64,000 nucleotides of DNA from Streptomyces sp. R302 (GCF_012927245.1 NZ_JABBGE010000006.1:186001-250000); one strand, 5' to 3'. Positions 1-8,936 are shown, counted from the first letter of the stretch. Numbers and translations: made by a program. The notes: generated by a model not told the origin, from the letters alone.

Positions 1-416
1 CGGGCGACGCCGGGGACCTCGTGCGGGTCGTGGACGAGGTGGACCGCGAGGCGTTTGGTGGTGCCGGCCTCGGTGAGGTCGAAGCCGTCGCCGCCGGTGA
101 GCGCGGCCCGCAGTGCGAGCGGCCCCCTCCCGGGCTTCGGCGGCCCCGAGGGCAGCGGATCCTGCCAGCGCAGCCAGCCGGCCCGGGCGAGGTGGACGAC
201 CAGGTGGAGCGGCCCGTCGCCGGTGGCGGCGGTGATGTCCAGCCACTTGCCGTGCCGGCCGACGCCGGTGACCGTGGCGCCGTCGAGCACGCCGAGCGGC
301 GGGTCGTACGTCTTCAGGACGCTGATCGCGACCGGCAGCACCCGGGCGAACTCCTTCCCGACCAGGTGCTCGCCGAGGAACTCGCGGAGCGCTTCCACCT
401 CGGGCAGTTCGGGCAT
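1..416 (-). CDS. Fpg/Nei family DNA glycosylase (N-terminal part, runs off window)
   Basis: The minus-strand frame starts MPELPEVEALREFLGEHLVG, with the catalytic Pro2-Glu3 that must follow a removed Met in formamidopyrimidine/endonuclease VIII glycosylases. The family removes oxidised bases and nicks the strand. A lysine context (GRHGKWLDI, about residue 60) matches the N-terminal domain. About 138 codons are visible; the helix-two-turn-helix and any C-terminal zinc finger lie beyond position 1. The ATG at 416 is fixed by the Pro-Glu requirement. Seen: motif and reading frame. Inferred: which Fpg/Nei subfamily, which cannot be told from this part. Confidence 0.85.
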   Translation of the reverse strand, partial: MPELPEVEALREFLGEHLVGKEFARVLPVAISVLKTYDPPLGVLDGATVTGVGRHGKWLDITAATGDGPLHLVVHLARAGWLRWQDPLPSGPPKPGRGPLALRAALTGGDGFDLTEAGTTKRLAVHLVHDPHEVPGVA

Positions 417-475
417 GGCACCACCCTGCCGCACGGGGACGGGGGCCGCGCGGCGGGGCGGAAGCGGGTTTCCGG

Positions 476-2548
476 TCAGTCCGTGACGGCGAATTCGCAC
501 CAGACGCATTTGCCGCCGCCCCGGGACTCGACTCCCCAGCTGTCGGAGAGCTGGTCGACGAGGAGGAGGCCGCGGCCGGAGACGCCGGCCTCGCCGGCCT
601 CGCGGCGGCGGGGCAGGGCGCTGGAGCGGTCCTCGACCTCGACGCGCAGCCGCCGTGCGGCGGCGCCGGGCAGGATCCGCAGGGTGATGATGGCGCCGCC
701 GTCGGTGTGCATCAGCGCGTTGGTCATCAGCTCGTCGGCGACGAGTTCGATCTCGTCGGCGCGGGAGCCGGCGCCCCAGGCGCGGACGGCGGCCCGGATC
801 ATGTGGCGGGCGGCGCTGAGGGCCTCGGGATCGCTCTGGGCGACGTGCTGGCGGAAGCGGCCGCCGCCGGGCGCGTACGCGCCGAGGCGGCGCAGCAGCA
901 GGATGGCGACGTCGTCCTCGCCGCCGCGGTCGGCGACGACGTCGCAGAGCAGGTCGGCGAGCTGCTGGAGGTCGGAGGGGCCGCGCCGGACGAGGGAGGA
1001 GAGCCATTCGAGGCCCTCGTCGAGGTCGGCGCCGGGCTTCTCGACGAGCCCGTCGGTGTAGAGCATCAGGGTCTGGCCGGGGTCGAGCTCCAGGGTGGTG
1101 ACGGGGTAGTCGAGCCGGCCGAACTCGGCGGAGAGGCCGAGCGGGAGCCCGCCCTCGACGGGGACCCGGCGGGAGGAGCCGTCGGGCTCGCGGACCATCG
1201 GGTCGACGTGCCCGGCGCGGACGACCTGGACGACGCCGGTGGCCGGGTCGGCCTCGGCGTAGGTGCAGGTGGCGAAGCGTTCGGTGTCGAGTTCGTGGAG
1301 GAAGACGGAGGCCCGGGCCATGACGGTGGCGGGGGTGTGGCCCTCGGCGGCGTAGGCGCGCAGCACGATCCGCAGCTGGCCCATGACGGCGGCGGCGTGG
1401 GTGTCGTGGCCCTGGACGTCGCCGATGACGGCGCCGACCCGGCCGCCGGGGAGCGGGATGACGTCGTACCAGTCGCCGCCGATGTCCCGGCCGAGGCGGG
1501 CTGCGCGGTAGCGGACGGCTATCTGGGCGCCGGGCACGTCGGGGATCCGGCGGGGCAGCATCGCCTGCTGGAGCCCTTCGGCGAGGTCGTGCTCCTGCTC
1601 GTACAGCATGGCCCGCTGGAGGCTCTGGGCGATGCTGCTGCCGAGGGCGACGAGGAGGGTCCGTTCGTCCTCGTTGAAGCCGGTGCGGTCGCTGTAGAGC
1701 AGGCCGAGGGCGCCGATGGGGCGGGCCTGGGCGATGAGCGGGAGGTAGGCGGCGGCGGTGATGCCGAGGCCGCTGATGTGCGGCCAGAGGACGGGGAAGG
1801 AGGCGGCGAAGTCCTCGGCGGTGTCGATGAAGCGGGGCCGGAGGGTGCGGATGACCTCGCTCATCGGGTAGGGCTCGTCCACCCGGGTGAAGCGGGTGCC
1901 GGGGACGAAGGCGCCCGCGGGCCCTTCGGCGACGAGGTGGATGCGGCCGGCCTCCAGGAGCCCCATGACGAGGCTGGCGGCGCCGAAGTGCTCCAGGGCG
2001 TGCGAGTCGTTGAGGAGGTCGATGACGTCCTGGACGGTGCGGGCGTGGGCGAGGGCGGCGGTGGTGCCCTCGACGACCCCGGCGCGCCGTCTGCGGCCCT
2101 CGTCGAGGCCGAGGCGGGCGGCGGACTCGGTGAGCTCGTGGGTGGCGTCGCGGAGGACGCCGACGATCCGTACGGGGCGGCCGTCGGGGTCCCGGTGGAC
2201 GAGTCCCTGGGTGTGGGTCCACTGGTGGGAGCCGTCGCGGCGGCGGATGCGGAAGTACGCCCCGTACTGGTCGCTGCCGTCCTTGAGCGCCTGGGCGACG
2301 AGCGTGTCGAGCCGGCGGCCCTCGTCGGGCAGGACGCGGCTGCCGAGGGTCTCGGGGCGGCCGTCGTACTCGCCGGGGTCGAAGTCGAAGACGTCGAGGG
2401 CGGCCTCGTCCATCCGCATGGTGCCGGTGACCAGGTCCCAGTCGAAGCCGCCCATGCGGAAGGCGGCTCCGAACGCGCTGAGGATCGGCGCCGCCGCGTC
2501 CGGCGCCGTGTCCTGATCCGTGTCCGCTCCCCCGCTGCCCACACTCAT
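476..2548 (-). CDS. PAS-GAF-SpoIIE (PP2C) phosphatase with HATPase domain
   Basis: About 690 residues. In order: a PAS fold (about 20-120, with a DAEGR-like heme-less PAS pattern), a GAF domain (about 160-320), a SpoIIE/PP2C serine phosphatase (about 335-550, with GGDWYDVIPL and GDVQGHD metal-binding motifs) and a C-terminal anti-sigma-type HATPase (about 560-685, DELMTNALMHT N-box). Such proteins dephosphorylate anti-anti-sigma factors and may also bind them. ATG 2548 is preferred to an upstream GTG (2584) because a TAGCGT -10 hexamer ends 7 nt before it, fitting leaderless transcription, and neither start has a Shine-Dalgarno. The target sigma system is not visible here. Confidence 0.85.
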   Translation of the reverse strand: MSVGSGGADTDQDTAPDAAAPILSAFGAAFRMGGFDWDLVTGTMRMDEAALDVFDFDPGEYDGRPETLGSRVLPDEGRRLDTLVAQALKDGSDQYGAYFRIRRRDGSHQWTHTQGLVHRDPDGRPVRIVGVLRDATHELTESAARLGLDEGRRRRAGVVEGTTAALAHARTVQDVIDLLNDSHALEHFGAASLVMGLLEAGRIHLVAEGPAGAFVPGTRFTRVDEPYPMSEVIRTLRPRFIDTAEDFAASFPVLWPHISGLGITAAAYLPLIAQARPIGALGLLYSDRTGFNEDERTLLVALGSSIAQSLQRAMLYEQEHDLAEGLQQAMLPRRIPDVPGAQIAVRYRAARLGRDIGGDWYDVIPLPGGRVGAVIGDVQGHDTHAAAVMGQLRIVLRAYAAEGHTPATVMARASVFLHELDTERFATCTYAEADPATGVVQVVRAGHVDPMVREPDGSSRRVPVEGGLPLGLSAEFGRLDYPVTTLELDPGQTLMLYTDGLVEKPGADLDEGLEWLSSLVRRGPSDLQQLADLLCDVVADRGGEDDVAILLLRRLGAYAPGGGRFRQHVAQSDPEALSAARHMIRAAVRAWGAGSRADEIELVADELMTNALMHTDGGAIITLRILPGAAARRLRVEVEDRSSALPRRREAGEAGVSGRGLLLVDQLSDSWGVESRGGGKCVWCEFAVTD

Positions 2549-2555
2549 GGGGGCC

Positions 2556-2561
2556 ACGCTA
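2556..2561 (-). promoter_or_regulatory. Probable leaderless -10 box of the SpoIIE gene
   Basis: TAGCGT on the minus strand fits the actinobacterial TANNNT -10 and is 7 nt from ATG 2548, so the transcript would begin at or next to the start codon. No convincing -35 is seen. Confidence 0.4.
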
Positions 2562-2596
2562 GGGCCGGCGGGTTCCTCGCGCACCAGGAAGATCTT

Positions 2597-3880
2597 TCAG
2601 CCGGCGAAGGTGGTGGGCTCGGGCTCACCGGGGACCTGACCGTCCGGGAGGGTGTCCGGGTCGGTGTAGGGATCCGTGTACGGGTCGGTGTACGGGTCCT
2701 GGTACGGGTCCGTGTACGGGTCCGCCGGCGGCTCCTCGTACGGGTCGGCCGGGGTGTACGGGTCGCTCGGGGCGTACGGCTCGGGGAACGGCTCCGAGGG
2801 CCCGTCCGGGACCGTCGGCTCGGGGGCCTCGTGCGTGTCCGGTACGACGGGGGTGTCGGGCGCGCTCGGCGTCTCCGGTACGACGGGGGCCGCGGGGGTC
2901 TTCGGGCGCTCGGCGGGGGTCTCGGGGGCGGCGGGCGCGTCGGGGTCGCGGGTCCCGGGGTCGGTCCCGGTCCCGGAGTCGGTGTCCGGGGTGACGGGGT
3001 CGCTGAGGGCGCAGGTGTCGGGGTCGCAGGCGGGGACGGTGTCGGGCTTGCGGTCCTGGTCGCCGTCGCTGCCCGCCTTCCGCTCGATCCAGCTGTCGTC
3101 GGAGACGTTGACGATGACGAGGCTGGTGACGACGGTGGTGGCGGGTTTGACGATGATCACGCGGTCGGGGTCGAAGCCGGACCAGGGGTCGCCGTGGTGG
3201 ACGGCCCCGGAGACGCTGACGGGGGTGCGGAGCGGGTTGCCGCAGGCGCAGCGGACGCGCGGGGCCCCGTAGGGGTCGACGAGGACGGCGGTGCCGGTCT
3301 GGAGGACGGACTGGAAGGCGGCGGCGCGGCCGTCGCGGAAGCCGTGGTTGGTGACGCGGGTGTCGGCGCGCAGCAGGACGGGGGTGAGTTCACGGAGCCA
3401 GTCGGCGACGCCGGCCTCGGGGATGCCGGCGGCGTCGGCGAAGGCCCGGAGCTTGGCGGGTTCGGCGGCGAGGTAGGCGATCTGCTGCTCGACGTCGCAG
3501 CTGGACTCGGCGCGGGTGCCGCCGTAGAGGCCGGGGGTGGAGCCGGTGACCTCCCGGATCCCGGGGGCGCTGGCGGGCTGGGCCCCGGGCTCGGCGTCGT
3601 CCTGGAGGGCGCGGAGGCCGGCGCCGCGTGCGGTGGAGGCGGTGAAGGGGTCGGGGCCCTGGGCGGCGACCGGCTGGAGGTGCACCTCGTGGGCGGCGCC
3701 GAGGGCGGCGCGGCCGGCGGCGCCTCCGGGTTCGCCGGCGGAGCATCCGGCGAGGAACAGGGCGGCGGCGCCGATCGTCGCGGCGAGGGCGGTGCGGCCG
3801 CCCTGGCCGCGGGCGGGTGGGGCTGCGAGGGCGGGGCGGACGGCGAGGTGGCTCCGCGTCCGGCGCTGTGTGGGGCGCAC
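2597..3880 (-). CDS. DUF6777-type secreted lipoprotein with Asp-Pro-Tyr repeat tail
   Basis: 427 residues from GTG 3880, which has a GGGAGAAG Shine-Dalgarno 4-5 nt upstream. An N-terminal basic stretch leads to a hydrophobic segment ending in lipobox LAGC (Cys about 46), so the protein should be lipid-anchored outside the membrane. The middle (about 90-270, SSCDVEQQIAYL, CACGNPLR, HHGDPWSGFDP) matches what I remember of DUF6777; function unknown. The last 150 residues are low-complexity Pro/Asp/Thr ending in DPYTDPY repeats, probably a wall-spanning tail. It is divergent from the YndJ gene with twin operators between them, suggesting co-regulation. Confidence 0.7.
   Translation of the reverse strand: MRPTQRRTRSHLAVRPALAAPPARGQGGRTALAATIGAAALFLAGCSAGEPGGAAGRAALGAAHEVHLQPVAAQGPDPFTASTARGAGLRALQDDAEPGAQPASAPGIREVTGSTPGLYGGTRAESSCDVEQQIAYLAAEPAKLRAFADAAGIPEAGVADWLRELTPVLLRADTRVTNHGFRDGRAAAFQSVLQTGTAVLVDPYGAPRVRCACGNPLRTPVSVSGAVHHGDPWSGFDPDRVIIVKPATTVVTSLVIVNVSDDSWIERKAGSDGDQDRKPDTVPACDPDTCALSDPVTPDTDSGTGTDPGTRDPDAPAAPETPAERPKTPAAPVVPETPSAPDTPVVPDTHEAPEPTVPDGPSEPFPEPYAPSDPYTPADPYEEPPADPYTDPYQDPYTDPYTDPYTDPDTLPDGQVPGEPEPTTFAG
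2660..2765. repeat. Tandem 12-bp repeats encoding the Asp-Pro-Tyr tail
   Basis: Direct repeats of a GTGTACGGGTCC-like 12-mer give about six to eight DPYTDPY-type units at the end of the lipoprotein. Copies differ at one or two bases, so repeat-number variation between strains is plausible. Confidence 0.7.
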
Positions 3881-3991
3881 GTTGCTTCTCCCGGTCGTCG
3901 CGGTGGGGGTTGCTCCCGTTCTGTCGCAGTCGGTGACGACCGGCAAGCGGAACGCGTCCGACCGGGCGGCCGGGGAGACCCCCACCCCGGA

Positions 3992-4050
3992 CTTGAACAC
4001 GTTCAAGGAAGGGCCTACGCTCGGTCCCGGCATCATTGAACACGTTCAAG
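3992..4050. promoter_or_regulatory. Twin palindromic operators around the YndJ promoter
   Basis: Two identical copies of TTGAACACGTTCAA (3993-4006 and 4036-4049; arms TTGAAC/GTTCAA) lie 43 bp apart, about four helical turns. The left copy contains a -35 TTGAAC (3993-3998), followed by a 17-nt spacer and -10 TACGCT (4016-4021) on the plus strand; the right copy falls just downstream of the predicted transcription start. A dimeric repressor bound to both would block the promoter. No obvious cognate regulator gene is adjacent. The lipoprotein gene on the other strand may share control. Confidence 0.75.
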
Positions 4051-4067
4051 TCAGGGGGATGGACGCC

Positions 4068-4994
4068 ATGACCACACTGTCGGCCTTCGTGGTCCCGATC
4101 GTGACGGTCGGGATGCTCTGGGTCGTCCCGACCGGACTCGGCCTCGTCGAGGGGCCCCGACCGCCCGGCTGGGAGGCGCTGCGCCGGGCCTGGCCGCTGC
4201 TCGCCCTGCCCGGCGCGGTCTCGCTCTGGCTCCCCCGCTCCGGCGCGGCCGTCGCGCTCGCGGCCTGCTACGCCCTGGCCACCCTGGCGCTGGCGCTCCA
4301 GGCCCCGGCCCGGCTCGCCCTCGTCCTGCGCCGCACCGCGACCGGACCCACCGGCGGCCCGTCGTGGCCGGCCGAGGTCGCGGTGCTCACGGCCCTCGTC
4401 TCGCCGTCCGTCGCCGGTCTCGCGCTCGTCGCCGAGCGGGCCTCGTACCCGCTCTTCGGTTTCGAGCTCGACCTCCTCGCGCTGACCGTGCCGCACTTCC
4501 ACTTCGCGGGCTTCGCCGCCGCCCTGGTCGCCGGGCTGCTCTGCCGTACGGCCGGCGGCGGGGCCCTGGCCACGACCGCCGCGCTCAGCGTGCCCGCCGG
4601 CACCCTGCTCGTCCTGATCGGCTACTTCGTCGACGACTGGGCCGAGCTGGCCGGCGCTGTCGTCCTCACCGTCGGCATGGCCGCCGTCTCCGTGCTGACC
4701 CTGCGGGAGCGGCGCGGGCTCGCCGCCGACCCCGCGACCCGGACCCTGCTCGGCGTCTCGGCCCTCGTCCTGGCCGCCACCATGGCGCTCGCGCTCTGGT
4801 GGGCGCTGGGCGAGGCGACCGGGCTTCCGCACCCCACCCTGACCTGGATGGCCGCCACCCACGGTCTAGGCAACGCGCTCGGCTTCGCCGTCTGCGCCCT
4901 GCTCGCCCACCGCCGGCTCCGCCCCGCCGACGGCCGCCACCCCTCTCCTGCTCCTGCACCTGCCCCTCTCCCGCGAACGGAGCTCCCGGCATGA
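4068..4994 (+). CDS. YndJ-like integral membrane protein
   Basis: 308 residues, almost entirely hydrophobic with about eight to nine membrane segments; the mid-protein TVPHFHFAGF and late TWMAATHGLGNALGF motifs resemble the YndJ family. Function is unknown. ATG 4068 is chosen over ATG 4059 because AGGGGG (4053-4058) then sits 9 nt upstream; it would abut the earlier ATG. The stop overlaps the next ATG (ATGA), so the DUF1990 protein is translationally coupled. Confidence 0.7.
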   Translation: MTTLSAFVVPIVTVGMLWVVPTGLGLVEGPRPPGWEALRRAWPLLALPGAVSLWLPRSGAAVALAACYALATLALALQAPARLALVLRRTATGPTGGPSWPAEVAVLTALVSPSVAGLALVAERASYPLFGFELDLLALTVPHFHFAGFAAALVAGLLCRTAGGGALATTAALSVPAGTLLVLIGYFVDDWAELAGAVVLTVGMAAVSVLTLRERRGLAADPATRTLLGVSALVLAATMALALWWALGEATGLPHPTLTWMAATHGLGNALGFAVCALLAHRRLRPADGRHPSPAPAPAPLPRTELPA

Positions 4995-5533
4995 GCCGCA
5001 TCCTCGGCGATCTCACCCCGCGCCGCGTCCTCAGCTATCCGGAGGTCGGCGCCACCCGCACCCCCGACGCCCTCCCGGCCGGCTACCACCACCTGCGCCA
5101 CAGCGCGGCCGTCGGCCACGGCCCCGCCGACTTCCGGGCCGCCGCCGAGGCCGTCACCACCTGGCGGATGCACCGCGCCACCGGCGCCCGCGTCCGCTCC
5201 ACGGCCGGCCGCGCGGCCCCCGGAGTCACCCTGGAGGTCGGACTCGGCCTCGGCCCGCTCGCCTACGCCGTCCCCTGCGAGGTGATCTGGCTCCCCGAGC
5301 AGGAGCACCGGGCCGGCTTCGCGTACGGCACCCTCACCGGCCATCCGGAGTGCGGCGAGGAGGCCTTCCTCGTGGAGCTCGAACCCGACGGCACGGTCCG
5401 CTTCACGGTGACCGCCTTCAGCCGGCCCGCCGCCTGGTACACCCGGCTCGCCGGGCCGCTCGTCCCCCTCCTCCAGCGCGCCTACGCCCGCGGGCTCGGC
5501 CGCGTCCTCGCCCGGCTCGTCGCCGAGGGCTGA
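4991..5533 (+). CDS. DUF1990 family protein
   Basis: 180 residues. It starts in an ATGA overlap with the YndJ gene. Conserved family features: YPEVGATR near residue 15, GYHHLRHSAAVGHG near 35, and the AYGTLTGHPECGEEAF stretch near 115, matching DUF1990/UPF0548 proteins shared with plants. No catalytic role is established. Pairing of YndJ-like and DUF1990 genes suggests a joint membrane-associated function (inference). Confidence 0.8.
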   Translation: MSRILGDLTPRRVLSYPEVGATRTPDALPAGYHHLRHSAAVGHGPADFRAAAEAVTTWRMHRATGARVRSTAGRAAPGVTLEVGLGLGPLAYAVPCEVIWLPEQEHRAGFAYGTLTGHPECGEEAFLVELEPDGTVRFTVTAFSRPAAWYTRLAGPLVPLLQRAYARGLGRVLARLVAEG

Positions 5534-5555
5534 CCCCGGGCCGATACTGGAGGCG

Positions 5556-7073
5556 ATGGAGTGGTTCACCGCGCCCGAGCTGTGGATGGGCCGGACCGTC
5601 TTCCAACGCGGCCTGGCGGTGCTGTACTGCGTGGCCTTCCTGTCGGCCGCGCTCCAGTTCCGGGCGCTCATCGGCGAGCGCGGCATGCTTCCCGTACCGG
5701 CGTTCCTGCGCCGCACCACCCCGCTCCGCTCCCCCTCGCTCTTCCACTGGCGCTACTCGGACCGGCTCTTCGCCACGGTCGCCTGGTCGGGGGCCGGGCT
5801 CGCGGCGGCGATGGCCGCCGGGGCGGGGGACGCGGTGCCGCTCGCCGTCGCGATGCCGCTGTGGCTGGTGCTCTGGGGCCTCTACCTGTCGATCGTGAAC
5901 GTCGGCCAGACCTGGTACTCCTTCGGCTGGGAGTCGCTGCTCCTGGAGACCGGTTTCCTCGCGGTCTTCCTCGGCAACGACGACGTCGCCCCGCCCCTCC
6001 TCGTCCTCCTGCTGCTGCGCTGGCTGCTCTTCCGCGTCGAGTTCGGCGCCGGGCTCATCAAGATCCGCGGCGACGCCTGCTGGCGGAGGCTCACCTGCCT
6101 CTACCACCACCACGAGACCCAGCCGATGCCCGGCCCGCTGAGCTGGTTCTTCCACCGGCTCCCCCGCCCCCTGCACCGCGTCGAAGCCGCCGCCAACCAC
6201 GTCGTCCAGCTCGGTGTGCCGTTCCTGCTCTTCACCCCGCAGCCGGTGGCCTCGGTCGCGGCCGGTCTGATGATCGCCACCCAGCTGTGGCTGGTCCTCT
6301 CGGGCAACTTCGCCTGGCTGAACTGGCTGACGATCGTCCTCGCCGCCTCCGCCCTGGACCTCTCCGCGTTCACCGGCGACCACCCGCGCCCCGACCCGCC
6401 GCTCTGGTACGTCGCCCTGGTCCTCGCCCTCACGGCGATGGTCCTGGTCCGCAGCTACCGCCCGGTCCGCAACCTGCTCTCCCGCGACCAGGCGATGAAC
6501 CGCTCGTACGACCCCTTCCACCTGGTCAACACCTACGGCGCCTTCGGCACGGTGGGCCGCGTCCGCGACGAGATCGTGGTGGAGGGCACGAGCGGGGAGG
6601 CGCCGGGCCGCGTGCGGCCGGACGCGCGCCAGGCGGACGCGTACAAGGAGCGCTGCACGGCCGGCGAGCCGGTCCTGCGGCGCGCCGACCGGGAGGTCTC
6701 CCCGGACGCGGTGTGGCGGGAGTACGGCTTCAAGGGCAAACCGGGCGATCCGCACAGGTGGCCTCGGCAGTACGCGCCGTGGCACCTGCGGCTCGACTGG
6801 CTGCTCTGGTTCGTGGCCCTCTCGCCGTCGTACGGCGCGCCGTGGTTCGACGGCTTCGTGCTGCGCCTGCTGCTGAACGACGAGAACCTGCTGAGGCTGG
6901 TCCGGCACAACCCGTTCCCGGACGGCCCTCCCGCGTACGTGCGCTGCCGTCTGTACCGGTACCGCTTCACGACCTGGCGGGAGCTCCGGGAAAGTCACGA
7001 CTGCTGGCACCGGACGTACCTCCGGGACATGGTCCCGCCGGTGGCGCTCCGCGCTCCGCTCGACCGGACCTGA
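5556..7073 (+). CDS. Lipase maturation factor family membrane protein
   Basis: 505 residues; several transmembrane segments in the first 300, then a soluble C-terminal part. The motifs FHWRYSD, QTWYSFGWESLLLE and FRVEFGAGLIKIRGD are typical of the LMF1 family, whose eukaryotic members assist lipase folding in the ER; the bacterial role is unknown. It starts 22 nt after the DUF1990 gene, so it probably belongs to the same transcription unit controlled by the twin operators. Confidence 0.85.
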   Translation: MEWFTAPELWMGRTVFQRGLAVLYCVAFLSAALQFRALIGERGMLPVPAFLRRTTPLRSPSLFHWRYSDRLFATVAWSGAGLAAAMAAGAGDAVPLAVAMPLWLVLWGLYLSIVNVGQTWYSFGWESLLLETGFLAVFLGNDDVAPPLLVLLLLRWLLFRVEFGAGLIKIRGDACWRRLTCLYHHHETQPMPGPLSWFFHRLPRPLHRVEAAANHVVQLGVPFLLFTPQPVASVAAGLMIATQLWLVLSGNFAWLNWLTIVLAASALDLSAFTGDHPRPDPPLWYVALVLALTAMVLVRSYRPVRNLLSRDQAMNRSYDPFHLVNTYGAFGTVGRVRDEIVVEGTSGEAPGRVRPDARQADAYKERCTAGEPVLRRADREVSPDAVWREYGFKGKPGDPHRWPRQYAPWHLRLDWLLWFVALSPSYGAPWFDGFVLRLLLNDENLLRLVRHNPFPDGPPAYVRCRLYRYRFTTWRELRESHDCWHRTYLRDMVPPVALRAPLDRT

Positions 7074-7171
7074 CGGACTGCTCCGAGGATCCTGGTCCGC
7101 GTGGCGGCGCGTCCCTAGCATGATCCGCTTCGCCTTTTTCAGGCATTTTCCGCCACAGACAGGGTTCGAGA

Positions 7172-8680
7172 ATGAGACAGGCAGCGCGCCGCCTGGCGGT
7201 GCTGTGTTCCGCACTGTTCGCAGTGATGGCCATGACACCCGCGCAGGCCCAGGCGGTGGAGAGCCGCCCCGTGCCCGTCACGGCGAGCGACAAGTACGCG
7301 CTCAGATCCGTGGGCGCCGGAAACCTCTACGTATCGGCGGAGATCTCCAAGACCGGCAGCGGGGAGGCGATGCTGCGGGCACGCACCTCCGCCGCCTCGC
7401 CGGCCGACCTGGGGTCCTGGGAGAAGTTCACGCTGCACACCGACGACAAGGGAGTGACCGTCACCCTGCGTTCGGAGGCGAACGGGAACTACGTCACGAC
7501 CGAGCGCGGCTACACGGGCAGCTACCAGAACCTGCTGCGCGCCCGGGGCACCACCTCCGGCTCCTGGGAGAAGCTCACGCTGGAGAAGCAGTCGGACGGC
7601 ACCTACGCCCTGAAGGCCGCCACGAACGACGGCTACCGGTACGTGACCGCCGAGGTCCAGGACCCCGGCTCGGACGCGGGGCTGCTGCGCGCCCGCGGCA
7701 CCTCCGTCGGTTCCTGGCAGAAGTTCCACCTCGTCTACCTCGGCGAGGAGAACGCGAGCGACCTGGGGGGCCGTCCCGCCCCCGCCTCCCCCGCCCCGGC
7801 CGCCGACTTCCGCGTGATGTCGTGGAACGTCTGCGCGAACCACAACTCCGCCTGCGGCAACCACCGCGTGGAAGGCCCGTCCGTGGGCCTGCAGATCACC
7901 AGCCGGATGGGCACCGACGCGGAGGCACGGACGTACCGCGCCGTCTTCCTCCAGGAGATGTGCGAGTCGCACGCCAGGTCCATCGAGACCGCCCTGGAGG
8001 CGAAGACGGGCACCGGATGGGACGTGCGCTTCGCCCCCATCAAGTTCGCCGTCGACGGATCTTCCCTGAAGGCCGCGAGGACCTGTGACAACGCCGGTTC
8101 GTCGGGCGCCTGGAAGGACCGCGGCGCCTACGGCATCGGACTCGCCCTGCCGGACGCCAACGTGTGGTACCACTCGTACGACCTGCCGTCCCCGCAGAAC
8201 AGGACCATCGACGGCACCTGGGTGCGCATGGAGCAGCGGGCCGGCATGTGCGCCGTCCTCCCGGCGCAGGCCCTGCAGTTCTGCACCGGCCACTTCAGCG
8301 CCGGCCTGCCGACGGACGACGCGGACGGGACGAAGCGCGCGGAGCAGGCCGCGGAGATGCAGAGGATGGTCCGCTCGTACACCATGCCCGGCTACCGGAC
8401 CGTCTACGGCGGCGACTTCAACTCCGTCCCGCCGGACTCCGCCTCGCCGGACACTCCCAAGGACATCATGGCGTCCGCCTACGCCGCGGACACGGAGTGC
8501 GACGAGGGCCTGTCGAGCACGCGTCCGCGTGACGGACGGGCGACGAAGCCGCTGGCGACCCGCAGCATCAAGATCGACTACCTGTTCGGTCCTCCGTCGG
8601 GCACCGTCGTGTCGTGCGCGGTGACGGCCGACGCGGGCCGTTCGGACCACTACCCGATCACGGGCCGGTTCCGCTTCTGA
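7172..8680 (+). CDS. Secreted endonuclease/exonuclease/phosphatase-fold enzyme with beta-trefoil-like N-domain
   Basis: 502 residues. A signal peptide ends near AQA (about residue 26). Residues 40-195 carry three related units (YALRSVGAGNLYVSAE, VTLRSEANGNYVTT, YALKAATNDGYRYVTAE) resembling a fascin-like beta-trefoil, a likely sugar- or ligand-binding module. The EEP domain follows, with MSWNVC (about 216), FLQEM (about 259), GGDFNS (about 412) and a terminal SDHYPI catalytic Asp-His (about 490). Members act as DNases, phospholipases or phosphatases, so the substrate is uncertain. A possible -10 (TAGCAT, 7116-7121) precedes a leader of about 45 nt. Confidence 0.85.
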   Translation: MRQAARRLAVLCSALFAVMAMTPAQAQAVESRPVPVTASDKYALRSVGAGNLYVSAEISKTGSGEAMLRARTSAASPADLGSWEKFTLHTDDKGVTVTLRSEANGNYVTTERGYTGSYQNLLRARGTTSGSWEKLTLEKQSDGTYALKAATNDGYRYVTAEVQDPGSDAGLLRARGTSVGSWQKFHLVYLGEENASDLGGRPAPASPAPAADFRVMSWNVCANHNSACGNHRVEGPSVGLQITSRMGTDAEARTYRAVFLQEMCESHARSIETALEAKTGTGWDVRFAPIKFAVDGSSLKAARTCDNAGSSGAWKDRGAYGIGLALPDANVWYHSYDLPSPQNRTIDGTWVRMEQRAGMCAVLPAQALQFCTGHFSAGLPTDDADGTKRAEQAAEMQRMVRSYTMPGYRTVYGGDFNSVPPDSASPDTPKDIMASAYAADTECDEGLSSTRPRDGRATKPLATRSIKIDYLFGPPSGTVVSCAVTADAGRSDHYPITGRFRF

Positions 8681-8720
8681 GCGAAGGCCCGGTCCGCCCG
8701 CGGGCGTGAGCCGGACACGG

Positions 8721-8753
8721 CGGTGCCCCCGGCCGGGAGGGCCGGGGGCACCG
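8721..8753. terminator. Bidirectional hairpin terminator
   Basis: Perfect 13-bp arms (CGGTGCCCCCGGC at 8721-8733; its complement at 8741-8753) with a 7-nt loop, between the stops of the convergent nuclease-like gene and the 56-residue peptide gene. Confidence 0.85.
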
Positions 8754-8765
8754 GAGCCGCACGGG

Positions 8766-8936
8766 TCAGTCGATGCCCGGCAGGATGTGGGGCTCGGCGA
8801 GGTCGTCCTCGTAGCCCGCGAGGCGGATCGGGGCCGAGCGGGCCCACACTTCGAGGCTGCCCAGCTCGCCGTTGCGCCGCTGCCGTTCGGAAGGCTCCGA
8901 CGGTCGGGGTTCCTGCTTCGTCAGTTCGGGTGTCAC
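8766..8936 (-). CDS. 56-residue peptide gene, possible RiPP-like precursor
   Basis: GTG 8936 follows an AAAGGAG Shine-Dalgarno at 6-nt spacing. The product begins MTPELTKQEPRPSEPSERQR and ends LAGYEDDLAEPHILPGID: a charged, Pro/Glu-rich leader-like half and a C-terminal half starting near Gly26-Ser27. There are no Cys residues and no membrane segment. I do not recognise a family with certainty. The compact size, leader-like N-terminus and sharply defined end recall a modified-peptide precursor, but no maturation enzyme lies next to it. It could equally be a small structural or regulatory protein. Confidence 0.55.
   Translation of the reverse strand: MTPELTKQEPRPSEPSERQRRNGELGSLEVWARSAPIRLAGYEDDLAEPHILPGID

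Noticed and set aside
707..4039. Very long open frame opposite the SpoIIE phosphatase and lipoprotein genes
   Set aside because: Gly/Val/Glu-rich shadow caused by high GC at third positions of the real genes; no family motif.
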